64,000 bases of DNA from NCBI RefSeq assembly GCF_008757455.1, contig NZ_VCMV01000071.1:1-64000 (forward strand), in the 5' to 3' direction. The stretch's first letter is position 1, and every line of letters starts with the position of its first letter. The notes beneath the pieces are model-generated. The model ran no database searches. It worked only from the letters and a program-made list of their open reading frames with translations, and was not told the origin of the DNA. This DNA is from Microvirga brassicacearum. GTDB taxonomy: Bacteria > Pseudomonadota > Alphaproteobacteria > Rhizobiales > Beijerinckiaceae. The position numbers were made by a program, and so were the translations under genes. Positions 17,321 to 25,913 of this stretch are shown here, piece by piece.

Positions 17321-18291
17321 GCGGCTCTCCTCGCCTGCGGATGGAAACAGCGCCAGGCCACCGCGCCCGCCGCATCGAGCGGCGGTTCGGTCTCGCAGAT
17401 CGTCGTCGCAAAAGCGCAGCGCTGGCGAAACGGGCAACCGGAGGGGCGTTGCAGCGGCGGCGGCGCCATGCCGGGAATCGCCAGCAACGGCGCTCCGCGC
17501 GGCACGTTGGCCGGCACCGACTGCAACAACCCGATCGTGTAGGGATGGGTGGGATAGTCGAGCACATCGTCTGTCGGCCCGATCTCGACGATGCGGCCGG
17601 CGTACATGACGGCAACGCGATGGGCCAGGCCGGCGACGACCCCGAGATCGTGGCTGATCCAGACGAGAGCCATGCCGAGCTGCTTCGTCAGTCCCTGCAT
17701 CTGCGCCAGGATCTGCGACTGGATCGTCACGTCGAGCGCAGTCGTCGGTTCGTCCGCGATGATCAGTTCGGGGCGGTGAAGCAGCGCGATGGCAATCGCC
17801 ACCCGCTGCCGCATACCGCCGGAAAACTGGTGCGGATACGAGGCGAGACGCTCGTCGGGAGACGGAATGCCGACCATGCCGAGTGCATCTCGCGAGCGGG
17901 TGCGCGCCTCTCCACGGCTGACATTCTCATGCGCCAGAACCGTTTCGACCATCTGCGTTTCGATGCTCAGAACCGGATTGAGAGTCATCATCGGATCCTG
18001 AAAGATCATCGCGATCCGCCGTCCGCGCAGAGTACGCATCTCCTTCGACGACAGGCCGACGATATCCTCGCCCTGGAAAAGGATGCGCCCGCCAGTCACG
18101 CGGCCGGGCGGATCGACCAGACCGAGGATCGAGAAACCGGTGATCGATTTTCCCGAACCGGATTCGCCGACGAGGCCGAGAACTTCGCCCCGAGCGACCT
18201 CGAAGCTGACGCCGTCCACCGCCTTGACGACGCCTTTTTCGGTGAAGAAATGCGTGTGGAGGTTTTCGACCTTGAGAGTTGGACCGTTCAT
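17317..18291 (-). CDS. DppD/OppD-type ABC transporter ATP-binding protein
   Basis: 324 residues. Walker A GESGSGKS at 42-49, Q-loop [10 protein letters not shown], signature [16 protein letters not shown], Walker [14 protein letters not shown], and ISHDLG. The C-terminal oligopeptide domain has [14 protein letters not shown]. It couples ATP hydrolysis to import through the two adjacent permeases. It is separated from the DppC gene by 10 bases and shares an ATGA with the DppF gene. Confidence 0.95.
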   Translation of the reverse strand: MNGPTLKVENLHTHFFTEKGVVKAVDGVSFEVARGEVLGLVGESGSGKSITGFSILGLVDPPGRVTGGRILFQGEDIVGLSSKEMRTLRGRRIAMIFQDPMMTLNPVLSIETQMVETVLAHENVSRGEARTRSRDALGMVGIPSPDERLASYPHQFSGGMRQRVAIAIALLHRPELIIADEPTTALDVTIQSQILAQMQGLTKQLGMALVWISHDLGVVAGLAHRVAVMYAGRIVEIGPTDDVLDYPTHPYTIGLLQSVPANVPRGAPLLAIPGMAPPPLQRPSGCPFRQRCAFATTICETEPPLDAAGAVAWRCFHPQARRAA

Positions 18292-18301
18292 CGCGCCGCC
18301 C

Positions 18302-19204
18302 TCACCGTTGCAGCCGCGGGTTCAGCACCTCGCGCAGGCGATCGCCGACGATATTGATGCTGAAGACGAGGGCGACAAGGAGCAGGCCGGGATAGACGCT
18401 GATCCAGTATTGGCCTGACATGAGGACTTCGTATCCGTTGGAGATGAGCAGGCCGAGGGACGGCTCGGTGATGGGCAGCCCGATGCCGAGGAAGCTTAAG
18501 GTCGCCTCCGCCGAGATGGCGTTCGCCACCTGCAACGTGGCGATGACGAGCAGCGGCGGCAGGCAGTTCGGCAACAGATGCCCGAACAAAATGCGCCCCT
18601 TGCTAAGGCCGAGGCAGGTCGCGGCCTCCACGTATTCCTTGCTCTTCTCCACCAGCGCGGCTCCGCGCACGGCGCGGGCGAACAACGCCCATTGCACGAG
18701 CACCAGCGCCGCCATCACTTTGCCGAGCCCCTGCCCGATCAGCGCCAACATCATCAGCGCCACAAGGATGGTCGGAAAACCGAGCATCAGATCGACGAGG
18801 CGCATGATGAGCGTATCGACGCGCCCGCCATAATAGGCGGCGATGAGTCCGAGCGACGTGCCGATTCCAAGCGCCACGATGCCGCTGACGAGCCCTACCG
18901 CAAGGCTCGTCCGCAGGCCGTAGATCATGGCCGACAGCATGTCGCGCCCCTGCCCGTCCGTGCCGAGCCAGTAGGTCGCGCCCGCCATGCTCTGCGAGCC
19001 GGGGCTGAGCTTGGCATCCATGATGCTGATCTGCATCAGATCGTAAGGATTCTGCGGTGCGATCCACGGCCCGATGACGGCAATCACCACGAACAGGATG
19101 CAGCAGATGCCGGCGATCGTCGCTTTCGGGCTCTTCAAAATCCCGTTCAGCGCGCGGGTTGCGAGGCTGTCTGCATTCAATCGCGGAAGAGAAATCGCGG
19201 TCAT
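18302..19204 (-). CDS. DppC-type ABC transporter permease
   Basis: 300 residues from the ATG at 19204 (ATGA overlap with the DppB stop). The much longer open frame running up to 20233 is the DppB region in another frame and is rejected. N-terminal helix GICCILFVVIAVIGPWIAP is followed by DPC-type HWLGTD-like text (YWLGTDGQGRDMLS). The EAA loop is EKSKEYVEAATCLGLSKGRILFGHLLPN, given here as EAATCLGLSKGRILFGH for its key part. Five to six helices. It is the second inner-membrane subunit of the peptide transporter. Confidence 0.94.
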   Translation of the reverse strand: MTAISLPRLNADSLATRALNGILKSPKATIAGICCILFVVIAVIGPWIAPQNPYDLMQISIMDAKLSPGSQSMAGATYWLGTDGQGRDMLSAMIYGLRTSLAVGLVSGIVALGIGTSLGLIAAYYGGRVDTLIMRLVDLMLGFPTILVALMMLALIGQGLGKVMAALVLVQWALFARAVRGAALVEKSKEYVEAATCLGLSKGRILFGHLLPNCLPPLLVIATLQVANAISAEATLSFLGIGLPITEPSLGLLISNGYEVLMSGQYWISVYPGLLLVALVFSINIVGDRLREVLNPRLQR

Positions 19205-20175
19205 GCGGCGCTCCCGAGGCGGATGCGGGGATCGAGCAGCGAATAGAGGATGTCGACCACGAAGTTGATGACGATGAACAGGGTCACGACGACGAGAAGA
19301 TAGGCCACCACCACCGGTCGATCGAGACGCATGATCGAATCGATCAACAGCTTGCCCATGCCCGGCCAGGCAAAGATCGTCTCCGTCACGATGGCAAACG
19401 CGATGATGCCGCCGAACTCGACACCCACCACCGTGACGATCGGGATCATGATGTTCTTCAGCACATGCACCGAGACGATGCGGCGCTCCGAGAGACCCTT
19501 GGCGCGCGCGAACTTGACGAAATCGAGCGGCATGTTTTCCCGCACGCCGCTGCGGGTCAGCCTGGTCACCAGGGAGATCTTGAACAAGGCGAGATTGAAG
19601 GCCGGCAGGATAAGGTGGCTGATGCCGGACCATGATGTCAGGCTGGTCCGCATGCCGAGGACGGTATCGACCTCGCCTCGCCCGGTGGACGGCAGCCAGC
19701 CGAGCCAGACCGAGAAGATCATGATGAGCATCATGCCCTGCCAGAAATTCGGCAGGCTGAAACCGAGGATCGATCCGGTCATCACAGTCTCGTCGAGCAC
19801 CGAATTCGGCCGCAGGCCCGACCACAGGCCGAGCGGAATGCCAATGGCGAGCGACAGGAACAGGGCCACGAACGCCAGTTCCAAAGTCGCGGGCATCCGG
19901 TTGAGGATGAGGTCGATCGATGGCTGGTTGAACACGAAGGAGCGGCCGAGATCCCCATGCAGGGCGTTCCACAGGAAAGTGCCGTATTGCTCGATGAGGG
20001 ATTGGTCGAGCCCAAGCGCCTTGATCGCCTGCTCCCGCTCGGCGAAGGTCGCATCCGGCGCGATCAGGATGTCGATGGGATTTCCTATGGCGTAGATGCC
20101 GGCGAAAACGATGATCGAGGTGATGAAGAGGACGAGCAGGCTCTGGGACAAGCGGCGGATGATGAAGACGGTCAT
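19201..20175 (-). CDS. DppB-type ABC transporter permease
   Basis: 324 residues beginning MTVFIIRRLSQSLLVLFIT, the typical DppB opening. The IDILI-APDATFAEREQAIKAL region corresponds to the family's NPxDxL loop. LGLDQSLIEQYGTFL and DLGRSFVFNQP follow, and the EAA-type loop is VKFARAKGLSERRIVSVHVL. It is the first gene of a six-gene minus-strand operon (permease, permease, ATPase, ATPase, binding protein, CocE hydrolase) and is divergent from a LysR gene across a 208-base promoter region. Confidence 0.94.
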   Translation of the reverse strand: MTVFIIRRLSQSLLVLFITSIIVFAGIYAIGNPIDILIAPDATFAEREQAIKALGLDQSLIEQYGTFLWNALHGDLGRSFVFNQPSIDLILNRMPATLELAFVALFLSLAIGIPLGLWSGLRPNSVLDETVMTGSILGFSLPNFWQGMMLIMIFSVWLGWLPSTGRGEVDTVLGMRTSLTSWSGISHLILPAFNLALFKISLVTRLTRSGVRENMPLDFVKFARAKGLSERRIVSVHVLKNIMIPIVTVVGVEFGGIIAFAIVTETIFAWPGMGKLLIDSIMRLDRPVVVAYLLVVVTLFIVINFVVDILYSLLDPRIRLGSAA

Positions 20176-20383
20176 GCCCGACGCCTCTGACGGGCGCCAA
20201 GGGCGCGACGTGCAATAATGTTCTTATCTTCACTGCCGAGTGCGATCGTCAACGGCGTGCTCCTGTCAGATCATCCGCTCAGTTACGCATCGCTCGAAAG
20301 GCGGCGCAATCGTATGAGCCGAGCGGATAGGGTGATGACTTTTTGGAAATGCAGTAAAAGGCGGTTGCCGGAGCGCCTCGCCA
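20176..20383. promoter_or_regulatory. Divergent promoter region of the peptide operon and the LysR gene
   Basis: The 208-base gap holds a long-spaced inverted repeat, ATCCGCTC at 20273-20280 and GAGCGGAT at 20321-20328. LysR regulators often bind dyads in such divergent gaps, but the 40-base spacing is large, so this is only a candidate. GGAG at 20371-20374 is the LysR gene's ribosome site. Confidence 0.35.
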
Positions 20384-21349
20384 ATGAATCTGAAACAGCT
20401 TGAAGTCCTCAAGGCCGTCATGGCCTCCGGCTCGACGGTGGGCGCGTCGGCGATCCTGCAGCTCTCGCAATCCGCCATCAGCCGCCACCTCACCGCGCTC
20501 GAGACCGATATCGGCTTCGAGCTCTTCATCCGCGACAAGGGCCGCCTCATCCCGCGCCCCGAGGCTCGCGCCCTGGTGCCCGAGGTCGAGGAACTGACCG
20601 ACGTTCTCGAACGGGTGAAGCGCAAGGTGACCGATCTCAAATCGGGGCTTGGCAGCGATACCCTGCTGCGGGTGGCGTTTCCCCACAGCATGACGACGAC
20701 CGTGCTGCCGGGCGTCCTCGCCCGCTTTCTCGCCGAGAGGCCGCGGGTCCTCGTCGAAGTCCTGGCCGGCCCTTACGGGTCGATCGAACAGATGGTGCAG
20801 GCAAGGCGCACCGATCTCGGCTTCGTGCGGCTGCCCACCGAGGATCAGGGATTCGATATCCGCCCGGTCCTGCGCGGCAACATCGCCTGCGTGATGGCAA
20901 AAGATCATCTCCTGGCCAGGAAGGACGTGGTCACCTTGGAGGATCTGGCCGGAACCGACCTGATCCTGCTCCGGCGGCAGCGTTCCGGTCGCCACGAGCT
21001 GGAGGATGAACTGCGTGCTTCGCGCGTACCCTATCGGTGCCGCATCGAGGTTCACTCGGTGGAGGCGGCCTGCGCCTGCGCCGCGTCGGGTCTCGGCATC
21101 GCCATTGTGCCGGGTCTGATCGCCAGCTCCTTCCACTCACTTCCCATCGCGCTGCGACCGTTCCGGCCTGCGCATCCTTCCGATTACGGCATCGCCACGC
21201 TGCCCGGAATGCCCCTCTCCCGCACCGCAGACGCCTTCATTGCCATGTTCACCGACGAGGTGTTGATGCGGGCATTCGAGACAACGCGCATCACGGACGA
21301 TCGAGACGCGCCCGATTTTCCCTCTCTGGATCCAACCGCGACAGACTAG
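20384..21349 (+). CDS. LysR-family transcriptional regulator
   Basis: 321 residues. The N-terminal winged helix (1-60) reads LKAVMASGSTVGASAILQLS then SAISRHLTALETDIGFELF. An effector domain starts at about 93 (TLLRVAFPHS) and carries the usual CAASGLGIAIVPG segment near 235. It is divergent from the peptide ABC/CocE operon and is most likely its activator, with a peptide-derived or hydrolysis-product ligand (inference). The tail after about 295 is charged and variable. It is convergent with the following LuxR-type gene. Confidence 0.93.
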   Translation: MNLKQLEVLKAVMASGSTVGASAILQLSQSAISRHLTALETDIGFELFIRDKGRLIPRPEARALVPEVEELTDVLERVKRKVTDLKSGLGSDTLLRVAFPHSMTTTVLPGVLARFLAERPRVLVEVLAGPYGSIEQMVQARRTDLGFVRLPTEDQGFDIRPVLRGNIACVMAKDHLLARKDVVTLEDLAGTDLILLRRQRSGRHELEDELRASRVPYRCRIEVHSVEAACACAASGLGIAIVPGLIASSFHSLPIALRPFRPAHPSDYGIATLPGMPLSRTADAFIAMFTDEVLMRAFETTRITDDRDAPDFPSLDPTATD

Positions 21350-21474
21350 CCGGCGAGCGTGGGAGAGCATCCACATCGTCGGGCAGCCCGGAGCGGATCG
21401 TCTTCGTGTGGAGATCCGGTCGATGTCTTTGCAAATGGCTTTGCGAGGCCCCGCGATCGACAGGTCCGTAAGCG

Positions 21475-22224
21475 CTAAGTTTGATGTTTCATACGCCGTT
21501 CGACCCGATCGAGGTGGGCGGTCGCCCATAATGCAGCTTGGGTCCGGTTCTTTACGTTGATCTTGCGATGAATGGCTCTGATGTGGACCTTGACGGTGGC
21601 TTCGGTGATGTCACATTTTCGAGCGATCACCTTGTTCGACTCGCCATCCATAAGGCAGCGCAAAATCGAAGCTTCGCGGAACGAGAGACCCTGAGGCTTG
21701 CGCCGATCATGCCCGTCCCACGGCTCGGTCGAAGACTTTTCTGGCACTTCTATTTCCGCGGAATGCCAGAGCTGAACGGTCTTTCGCAACGACTCGACGG
21801 CCGGCGCAGGAACCATCAGTTCACCCAACATCGTGAGTGAAAGATAGAGCACCAGCGCCTCCTGTGAAACGGAGGTCGTAAGATAACCATCGGCGCCGTC
21901 GTCGAGAGCTGCCATCAGGTTTTGCGGCTCGTAGCTGTCCGCGAACATTACCGCACGGCCGCCCGCGTGCAAGCTCCGAAAGGCCTTCATATCCCGCACT
22001 GCCTGAGCATGACCGACGGTTCCGTCAATCAGAAGGAGCGCCGCGTGCTCAGGAGCAACGTCCATCTGTGGAATTTCGTCGTACGAGGAGACGGATGCGG
22101 CAACTTTGAATCGTGTGCCGCGAAGATAATGTTGGATTCCGGTTCTGAGAATAACCGACGGCGCGACGAGAAACGTCGAAACAGATGTAATCTTGGCGCC
22201 GCTTGCTGAATGTATCTTGCTCAT
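21475..22224 (-). CDS. LuxR/NarL-type regulator with degenerate receiver domain
   Basis: 249 residues from the ATG at 22224; a TTG 27 codons upstream is in frame but less likely. Residues about 13-135 fold like a response-regulator receiver. Asp67 stands at the phosphorylation position (LLLIDGTV). However, the acidic pair is replaced (VAPSVI at 20-25) and the conserved Lys after the fourth strand is missing (GYLTTS at 113-118). Residues 178-235 are a NarL-type helix-turn-helix with SNKVIARKCDITEATVKVHI. No histidine kinase gene is adjacent. The receiver may work without phosphorylation; the target genes are unknown. Confidence 0.88.
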   Translation of the reverse strand: MSKIHSASGAKITSVSTFLVAPSVILRTGIQHYLRGTRFKVAASVSSYDEIPQMDVAPEHAALLLIDGTVGHAQAVRDMKAFRSLHAGGRAVMFADSYEPQNLMAALDDGADGYLTTSVSQEALVLYLSLTMLGELMVPAPAVESLRKTVQLWHSAEIEVPEKSSTEPWDGHDRRKPQGLSFREASILRCLMDGESNKVIARKCDITEATVKVHIRAIHRKINVKNRTQAALWATAHLDRVERRMKHQT

Positions 22225-22632
22225 GCTTGATCCACGAAGGCTATCAGAGAACACGGAGGCGGCATAGCGGAAGCGCAAGGTGTCGGGTGCGAGCTTGGCG
22301 AACAAGCTCGCCGCTCATCACAGCGAACCGTTTTGCTACACCCTGCCGCCTGTTGCGTGACATATCGTAGGCTCATGAGGTGAGACTCGCCAGACGTAAC
22401 CCGTTCGCTTGCGGCTGCCGACATCCGGATTGCAGCGGGGTAAAAACCCCTGTCTCCAGATTATCGCCGCCTTGCGCTGGAATCGTCCTCCGCTCGGCGA
22501 TCCGTAGGCGCTTCATGCGCCACACATTACCTTTCGTAAAGTCCCGCCTCATGGCTCCGGGCTGTTCCATGCGCAAACACAACGTTATTGACTTTCCAAA
22601 ACGTTTCGGATGCACTGGGCTTCGGGGGTCGC
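22225..22632. promoter_or_regulatory. Divergent gap with a LacI-type operator
   Basis: The 408-base region between the LuxR-type and LacI genes has no credible reading frame. Its only strong signals are the operator palindrome at 22595-22610 listed separately, and two short hairpins: GGCGC-TTCAT-GCGCC near 22508-22522, and a weak GGGG/CCCC pair near 22439-22452. It must hold both promoters. Confidence 0.5.
22595..22610. promoter_or_regulatory. LacI-family operator palindrome
   Basis: TCCAAAACGTTTCGGA pairs at seven of eight positions around a central CG, the symmetry expected of LacI/GalR-family operators. It lies 22 bases before the LacI start codon and exactly fills the 17-base spacer after a TTGACT -35-like box (22588-22593), although the -10 box that follows (TGCACT) is poor. 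Binding here would block the operon promoter, giving autoregulation. Confidence 0.7.
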
Positions 22633-23643
22633 ATGATGTCGAACCTGAAGCAACTCGCGCAGACCTTGGGTCTCTCGATCACCACGGTGTCTCGCGCGCT
22701 GGACGGGTACTCGGATGTGGCGGTCGTCACGCGCGAACGCGTTCGGGCAGCCGCCCATGCGATCAATTACCGTCCAAACTCCGCAGCGCGCAGCTTGAGA
22801 CGCCGAAAGGCTGAGACGGTCGCCGTGACTCTGCCCATGGAGCCCGGCCGCTTCGGCCCTCCTGTTTTCCTGAATATGCTTGCGGCCTGCAGCCAGAGGC
22901 TCGCCGAAGAGGGGCTCGATCTGATGCTGCTGCCGACCGCCGGTCGAGCGGCGGAGATGGAGACCTATCGGCGATTGGTGGATGGCGGACGGGCGGACGC
23001 CATCATCGTCGTGCGCACCCGGTTGGAGGATGAGCGCGTGGCCTTCCTCAAGGAACGCGCAATCCCCTTCGTTACGCACGGACGCACAGCGCGCGCTCAC
23101 GAACATGCCTTCATCGACGGCGACGGCGAGGCAGGCTTCCGCGAGGCGACCCGATTGCTGGCCAGCCTTGGTCATCGCCGGATCGCCCATATTTCGGCGC
23201 CGCAGGATCTGACCTTTGCACACCTGCGCCGGATCGGCTGGCACGCCGGTCTCGCGCACGAAAACCTGCCGGAAGCCCTTGAATGCGCCGCGCGACCGAC
23301 CGAGATCGGCGGCTACGAGGCGACCCGGTGGCTCTTGCAGCAACCTTCACGGCCGACGGGGCTCCTCTGCGCGACGGACAGCATCGCGATCGGGGCGTTG
23401 AGCGCGTTGAAGGAATGCGGATTGGTCGCCGGGCGCGACGTGGCGGTGATTGGCCACGACAATCTTCCGTCGGCCGCTTTTACCGACCCGCCGCTCTCGA
23501 CGATGGAGATCGCCGCCCCCGATGTGGGGTGCCAGCTCGCCGAAATGCTGATCGCCCGCTTGGGCGGCCGCGATCCGCGCGACCTGCAGACCATTCTGCC
23601 GGTTCGGCAGGTTCCACGGGCGACGCACGGAAGGCCGAACTGA
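22633..23643 (+). CDS. LacI/GalR-family transcriptional repressor
   Basis: 336 residues from the ATG at 22633, chosen because gggggtc lies just before it and the helix-turn-helix then begins at residue 2-3. The DNA-binding headpiece is LKQLAQTLGLSITTVSRALDG, with the hinge NYRPNSAARSLR typical of LacI. The sugar-binding core includes DGDGEAGFREATRLLASLGH, the FxHL-like subunit contact and CATDSIAIGALSALKECG. It heads the operon with a sugar transporter, a glycosidase and an SDR enzyme and should repress it until the imported glycoside or a product binds. A matching operator lies directly upstream. Confidence 0.95.
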   Translation: MMSNLKQLAQTLGLSITTVSRALDGYSDVAVVTRERVRAAAHAINYRPNSAARSLRRRKAETVAVTLPMEPGRFGPPVFLNMLAACSQRLAEEGLDLMLLPTAGRAAEMETYRRLVDGGRADAIIVVRTRLEDERVAFLKERAIPFVTHGRTARAHEHAFIDGDGEAGFREATRLLASLGHRRIAHISAPQDLTFAHLRRIGWHAGLAHENLPEALECAARPTEIGGYEATRWLLQQPSRPTGLLCATDSIAIGALSALKECGLVAGRDVAVIGHDNLPSAAFTDPPLSTMEIAAPDVGCQLAEMLIARLGGRDPRDLQTILPVRQVPRATHGRPN

Positions 23644-23651
23644 AGTTGAGA

Positions 23652-23684
23652 GCCGCTCGTCCTCTCGGACCCGGGTCGAGCGGC
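23652..23684 (+). other. Intercistronic hairpin between the LacI and binding-protein genes
   Basis: GCCGCTCG at 23652-23659 pairs perfectly with CGAGCGGC at 23677-23684; the 17-base loop itself contains ACCCGGGT. No T run follows, so it is more likely an mRNA-stability element or processing site for the binding-protein message than a terminator. The strong GGAGGAAA ribosome site lies downstream. Confidence 0.55.
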
Positions 23685-23713
23685 GCAAAAACAGGGACCA
23701 CCGGAGGAAACAC

Positions 23714-24997
23714 ATGACCAGACAGGTGACTTTCCGCATCATCGCCCTCGCGGCCACCCTTCTCGCAGGGTCATCCGCAGCGCAGGCGCAAGAGACGATC
23801 TTCTACTCGACGCAGCTTCGTCCCATCGAAGAGGCGAGCAAGGTTCGCGACGTCCTGCTGAAGGGCATTCCCGGCAAGGTCACTTACGTGGTCGACGAAC
23901 CGTCGCCCTTCGCCGTTCGCCTGAAGGCGGAGACGCAGGCCGGCAAGCGCACCATCAGCGTGGTCGGCGCCCTGCACGGCGAACTCCAGCCGCACGTGCC
24001 GGGCGATCTCCAACCCATCGACGATGTGGTGGCGAAAGTCGCCAATCGCGGTATTCCGGCAAGCCTGATGGATCTCGGGAAGCTCGGAACGGCCCAGCAG
24101 CAATATATCCCGTGGATGCAGGCAACCTACGTGATGGTCGCCAACAAGCAGGCCTTGCCCTTCCTGCCCGCGGGCGCGGATGTGAACACGCTGACCTATG
24201 CGCAGTTGCAGCAATGGGCGAAGAATATCGTCGACCGCACCGGGCAGCGCCGGCTCGGGTTTCCCGCCGGTCCGACAGGCCTGATGCCGCGCTTTTTCCA
24301 GGGCTATTTTTATCCGTCCTTCACAGGCGGCGTGGTGTCGACGTTCAAGTCGGCGGATGCGGAGGCCGGCTGGAATGCCATGAAGGAATTGTGGGCCGTG
24401 TCGAGCCCCAACTCGACCAACTACAATTTCATGCAGGAGCCGCTGCTCGCGGGCGAAGTCTGGATCGCCTGGGATCACATCGCGCGCGTCAAGGAGGCGC
24501 TGACGCTACAGCCCGACCAGTTCGTGGCGTTCCCGGCGCCAGCCGGACCGAAGGGCCGCGGCTATATGCCGGTGATCGCGGGCCTCGCCATTCCGAAGGA
24601 TGCGCCGGATCGCGCAGGAGCGGTGGCGGTGATCGAGCACATGACCAAGCCGGAAACACAACTTCTGACCGCCACCGAAGTCGGCTTCTTCCCGGTCGTC
24701 AAGGCGGATCTGCCGCCAAACCTCGCGCCCGGCATCAAGCTCCTCGCCGGTGCAGTGGCGGCGACGCAAGGCGCGAAGGACGCGCTTGTGTCGCTGCTCC
24801 CTGTCGGCCTCGGCGCCAAGGGCGGCGAGTTCAACAAGGTCTATAGCGACACCTTCCAGCGCATCGTGCTGCGCAACGAGCCGGTCAAGACCGTGCTGGC
24901 GGATCAAGCGAATGTTCTCGCGACCTTGATGAAGGATACCGGCGCGCCGTGCTGGGCGCCGGACAAGCCAAGCCAGGGCCCCTGCCCCGTCAATTGA
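23714..24997 (+). CDS. Sugar-type ABC transporter substrate-binding protein
   Basis: 427 residues with a clear signal peptide ending at AAQAQ (about residue 26). It belongs to the cluster of carbohydrate/polyol binding proteins (SBP_bac_1, MalE-like). The hinge region is MPVIAGLAIPKDAPDRAGA, followed by VIEHMTKPETQ, typical of the C-lobe. Two cysteines near the C-terminus (CWAPD and GPCPVN) may form a disulfide. It is the receptor for the MalFGK-type transporter encoded downstream. The neighbouring GH63-like hydrolase suggests an alpha-glycoside of glycerate or a similar small solute. It has the best ribosome site in the operon, and a stable hairpin follows its stop codon. Confidence 0.92.
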   Translation: MTRQVTFRIIALAATLLAGSSAAQAQETIFYSTQLRPIEEASKVRDVLLKGIPGKVTYVVDEPSPFAVRLKAETQAGKRTISVVGALHGELQPHVPGDLQPIDDVVAKVANRGIPASLMDLGKLGTAQQQYIPWMQATYVMVANKQALPFLPAGADVNTLTYAQLQQWAKNIVDRTGQRRLGFPAGPTGLMPRFFQGYFYPSFTGGVVSTFKSADAEAGWNAMKELWAVSSPNSTNYNFMQEPLLAGEVWIAWDHIARVKEALTLQPDQFVAFPAPAGPKGRGYMPVIAGLAIPKDAPDRAGAVAVIEHMTKPETQLLTATEVGFFPVVKADLPPNLAPGIKLLAGAVAATQGAKDALVSLLPVGLGAKGGEFNKVYSDTFQRIVLRNEPVKTVLADQANVLATLMKDTGAPCWAPDKPSQGPCPVN

Positions 24998-25009
24998 TTG
25001 ATCCCAAAG

Positions 25010-25035
25010 ACTCGGCGGACCTGTCTCCGCCGAGT
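25010..25035 (+). other. Stable intercistronic hairpin after the binding-protein gene
   Basis: A perfect ten-pair stem, ACTCGGCGGA at 25010-25019 and TCCGCCGAGT at 25026-25035, with a six-base loop and only TTT after it. In operons of this kind such hairpins protect the binding-protein mRNA and partly stop transcription, so the receptor is made in excess over the membrane subunits. Confidence 0.75.
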
Positions 25036-25061
25036 TTCACTCTCGTGGTCGGAGCGGTCCC

Positions 25062-25913
25062 ATGCCCGCGCGTACATCCTGGATTCCCTACGCGCTCATC
25101 GCGCCATCGGTCGCATTTCTCGGCGCGCTTTTTCTCGTGCCGCTCGTCCAGACCATCTGGCTTTCGTTTGCCACAGCCGACGGCCTGACGCTCGCCAATT
25201 ACGAGCGGATGACCGGCGATCTGAATTTCTCTCTCGCCGTTCGCAACACCTTCCTGCTGACGCTTGTCGTTGTGCCGATTCAGGTCGCGCTTGCGTTGGC
25301 CATGGCGACCATGGTGTCGAAACTCGAAAAAGGACGCGATCTGGCGCTCTGGATTCTCACGATTCCACTCGGAATTTCGGATCTCGCGGCGGGCCTTGCC
25401 TGGCTCGCCCTGCTCCAGAACACGGGCTACTTGAATTCCGCATTGTACGCACTCGGCCTGATTTCGGGTCCGGTTGGATGGCTTTCCCAAGAGACGCCCT
25501 GGAGCCTCTTCGCCGCCATCGTTCTCGCCGAAATCTGGCGCGCGACCGCCATCGTCCTGGTGATCCTGATCGCCGGACTTCAGCTTATTCCGAAAGAATT
25601 CGCCGAGGCTGCGGAGATTTTCGGCGCCAAACCCTGGACGCGATTCCGCAAAATTACCCTTCCGCTGCTGAAGCCGAGCCTGCAATCCGCCCTCATCCTG
25701 CGGACCGTGCTTGCCTTCGAAGTCTTCGCGGTTGTCTACGCGCTCGGTGGACGCAACTTCCCCGTTCTCGCCGGGGAAGCCTACACTTGGCAGAACGAAA
25801 ACCAGAACTACGGGGTCGCAGCAGCTTATGCGGTTCTCATCATGGGGATCTCGCTTGCCGCCACCGCCGTGTATCTGCGCGTCTTGAAGACCCGGCCGGA
25901 GCAGCTCCCATGA
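25062..25913 (+). CDS. MalF-type sugar ABC transporter permease
   Basis: 283 residues and six helices: IPYALIAPSVAFLGALFLVPL opens the protein in the standard way for the MalF/UgpA group. The EAA loop is EFAEAAEIFGAKPWTRFRKI followed by TLPLLKPSL. The long periplasmic insertion of enteric MalF is absent, as usual in alphaproteobacterial sugar permeases. An overlapping longer open frame in another phase is a shadow. The last bases overlap the next permease start (ATGA). Confidence 0.94.
   Translation: MPARTSWIPYALIAPSVAFLGALFLVPLVQTIWLSFATADGLTLANYERMTGDLNFSLAVRNTFLLTLVVVPIQVALALAMATMVSKLEKGRDLALWILTIPLGISDLAAGLAWLALLQNTGYLNSALYALGLISGPVGWLSQETPWSLFAAIVLAEIWRATAIVLVILIAGLQLIPKEFAEAAEIFGAKPWTRFRKITLPLLKPSLQSALILRTVLAFEVFAVVYALGGRNFPVLAGEAYTWQNENQNYGVAAAYAVLIMGISLAATAVYLRVLKTRPEQLP

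Noticed and set aside
19205-20233. N-terminal extension of the DppC gene upstream of 19204
   Set aside because: The region is the DppB gene in another frame; the ATGA overlap fixes the DppC start at 19204.
22436-22454. GGGG-AAAAA-CCCC type hairpin taken as a terminator
   Set aside because: Only four pairs, an A-rich loop and no T run; not convincing on either strand.
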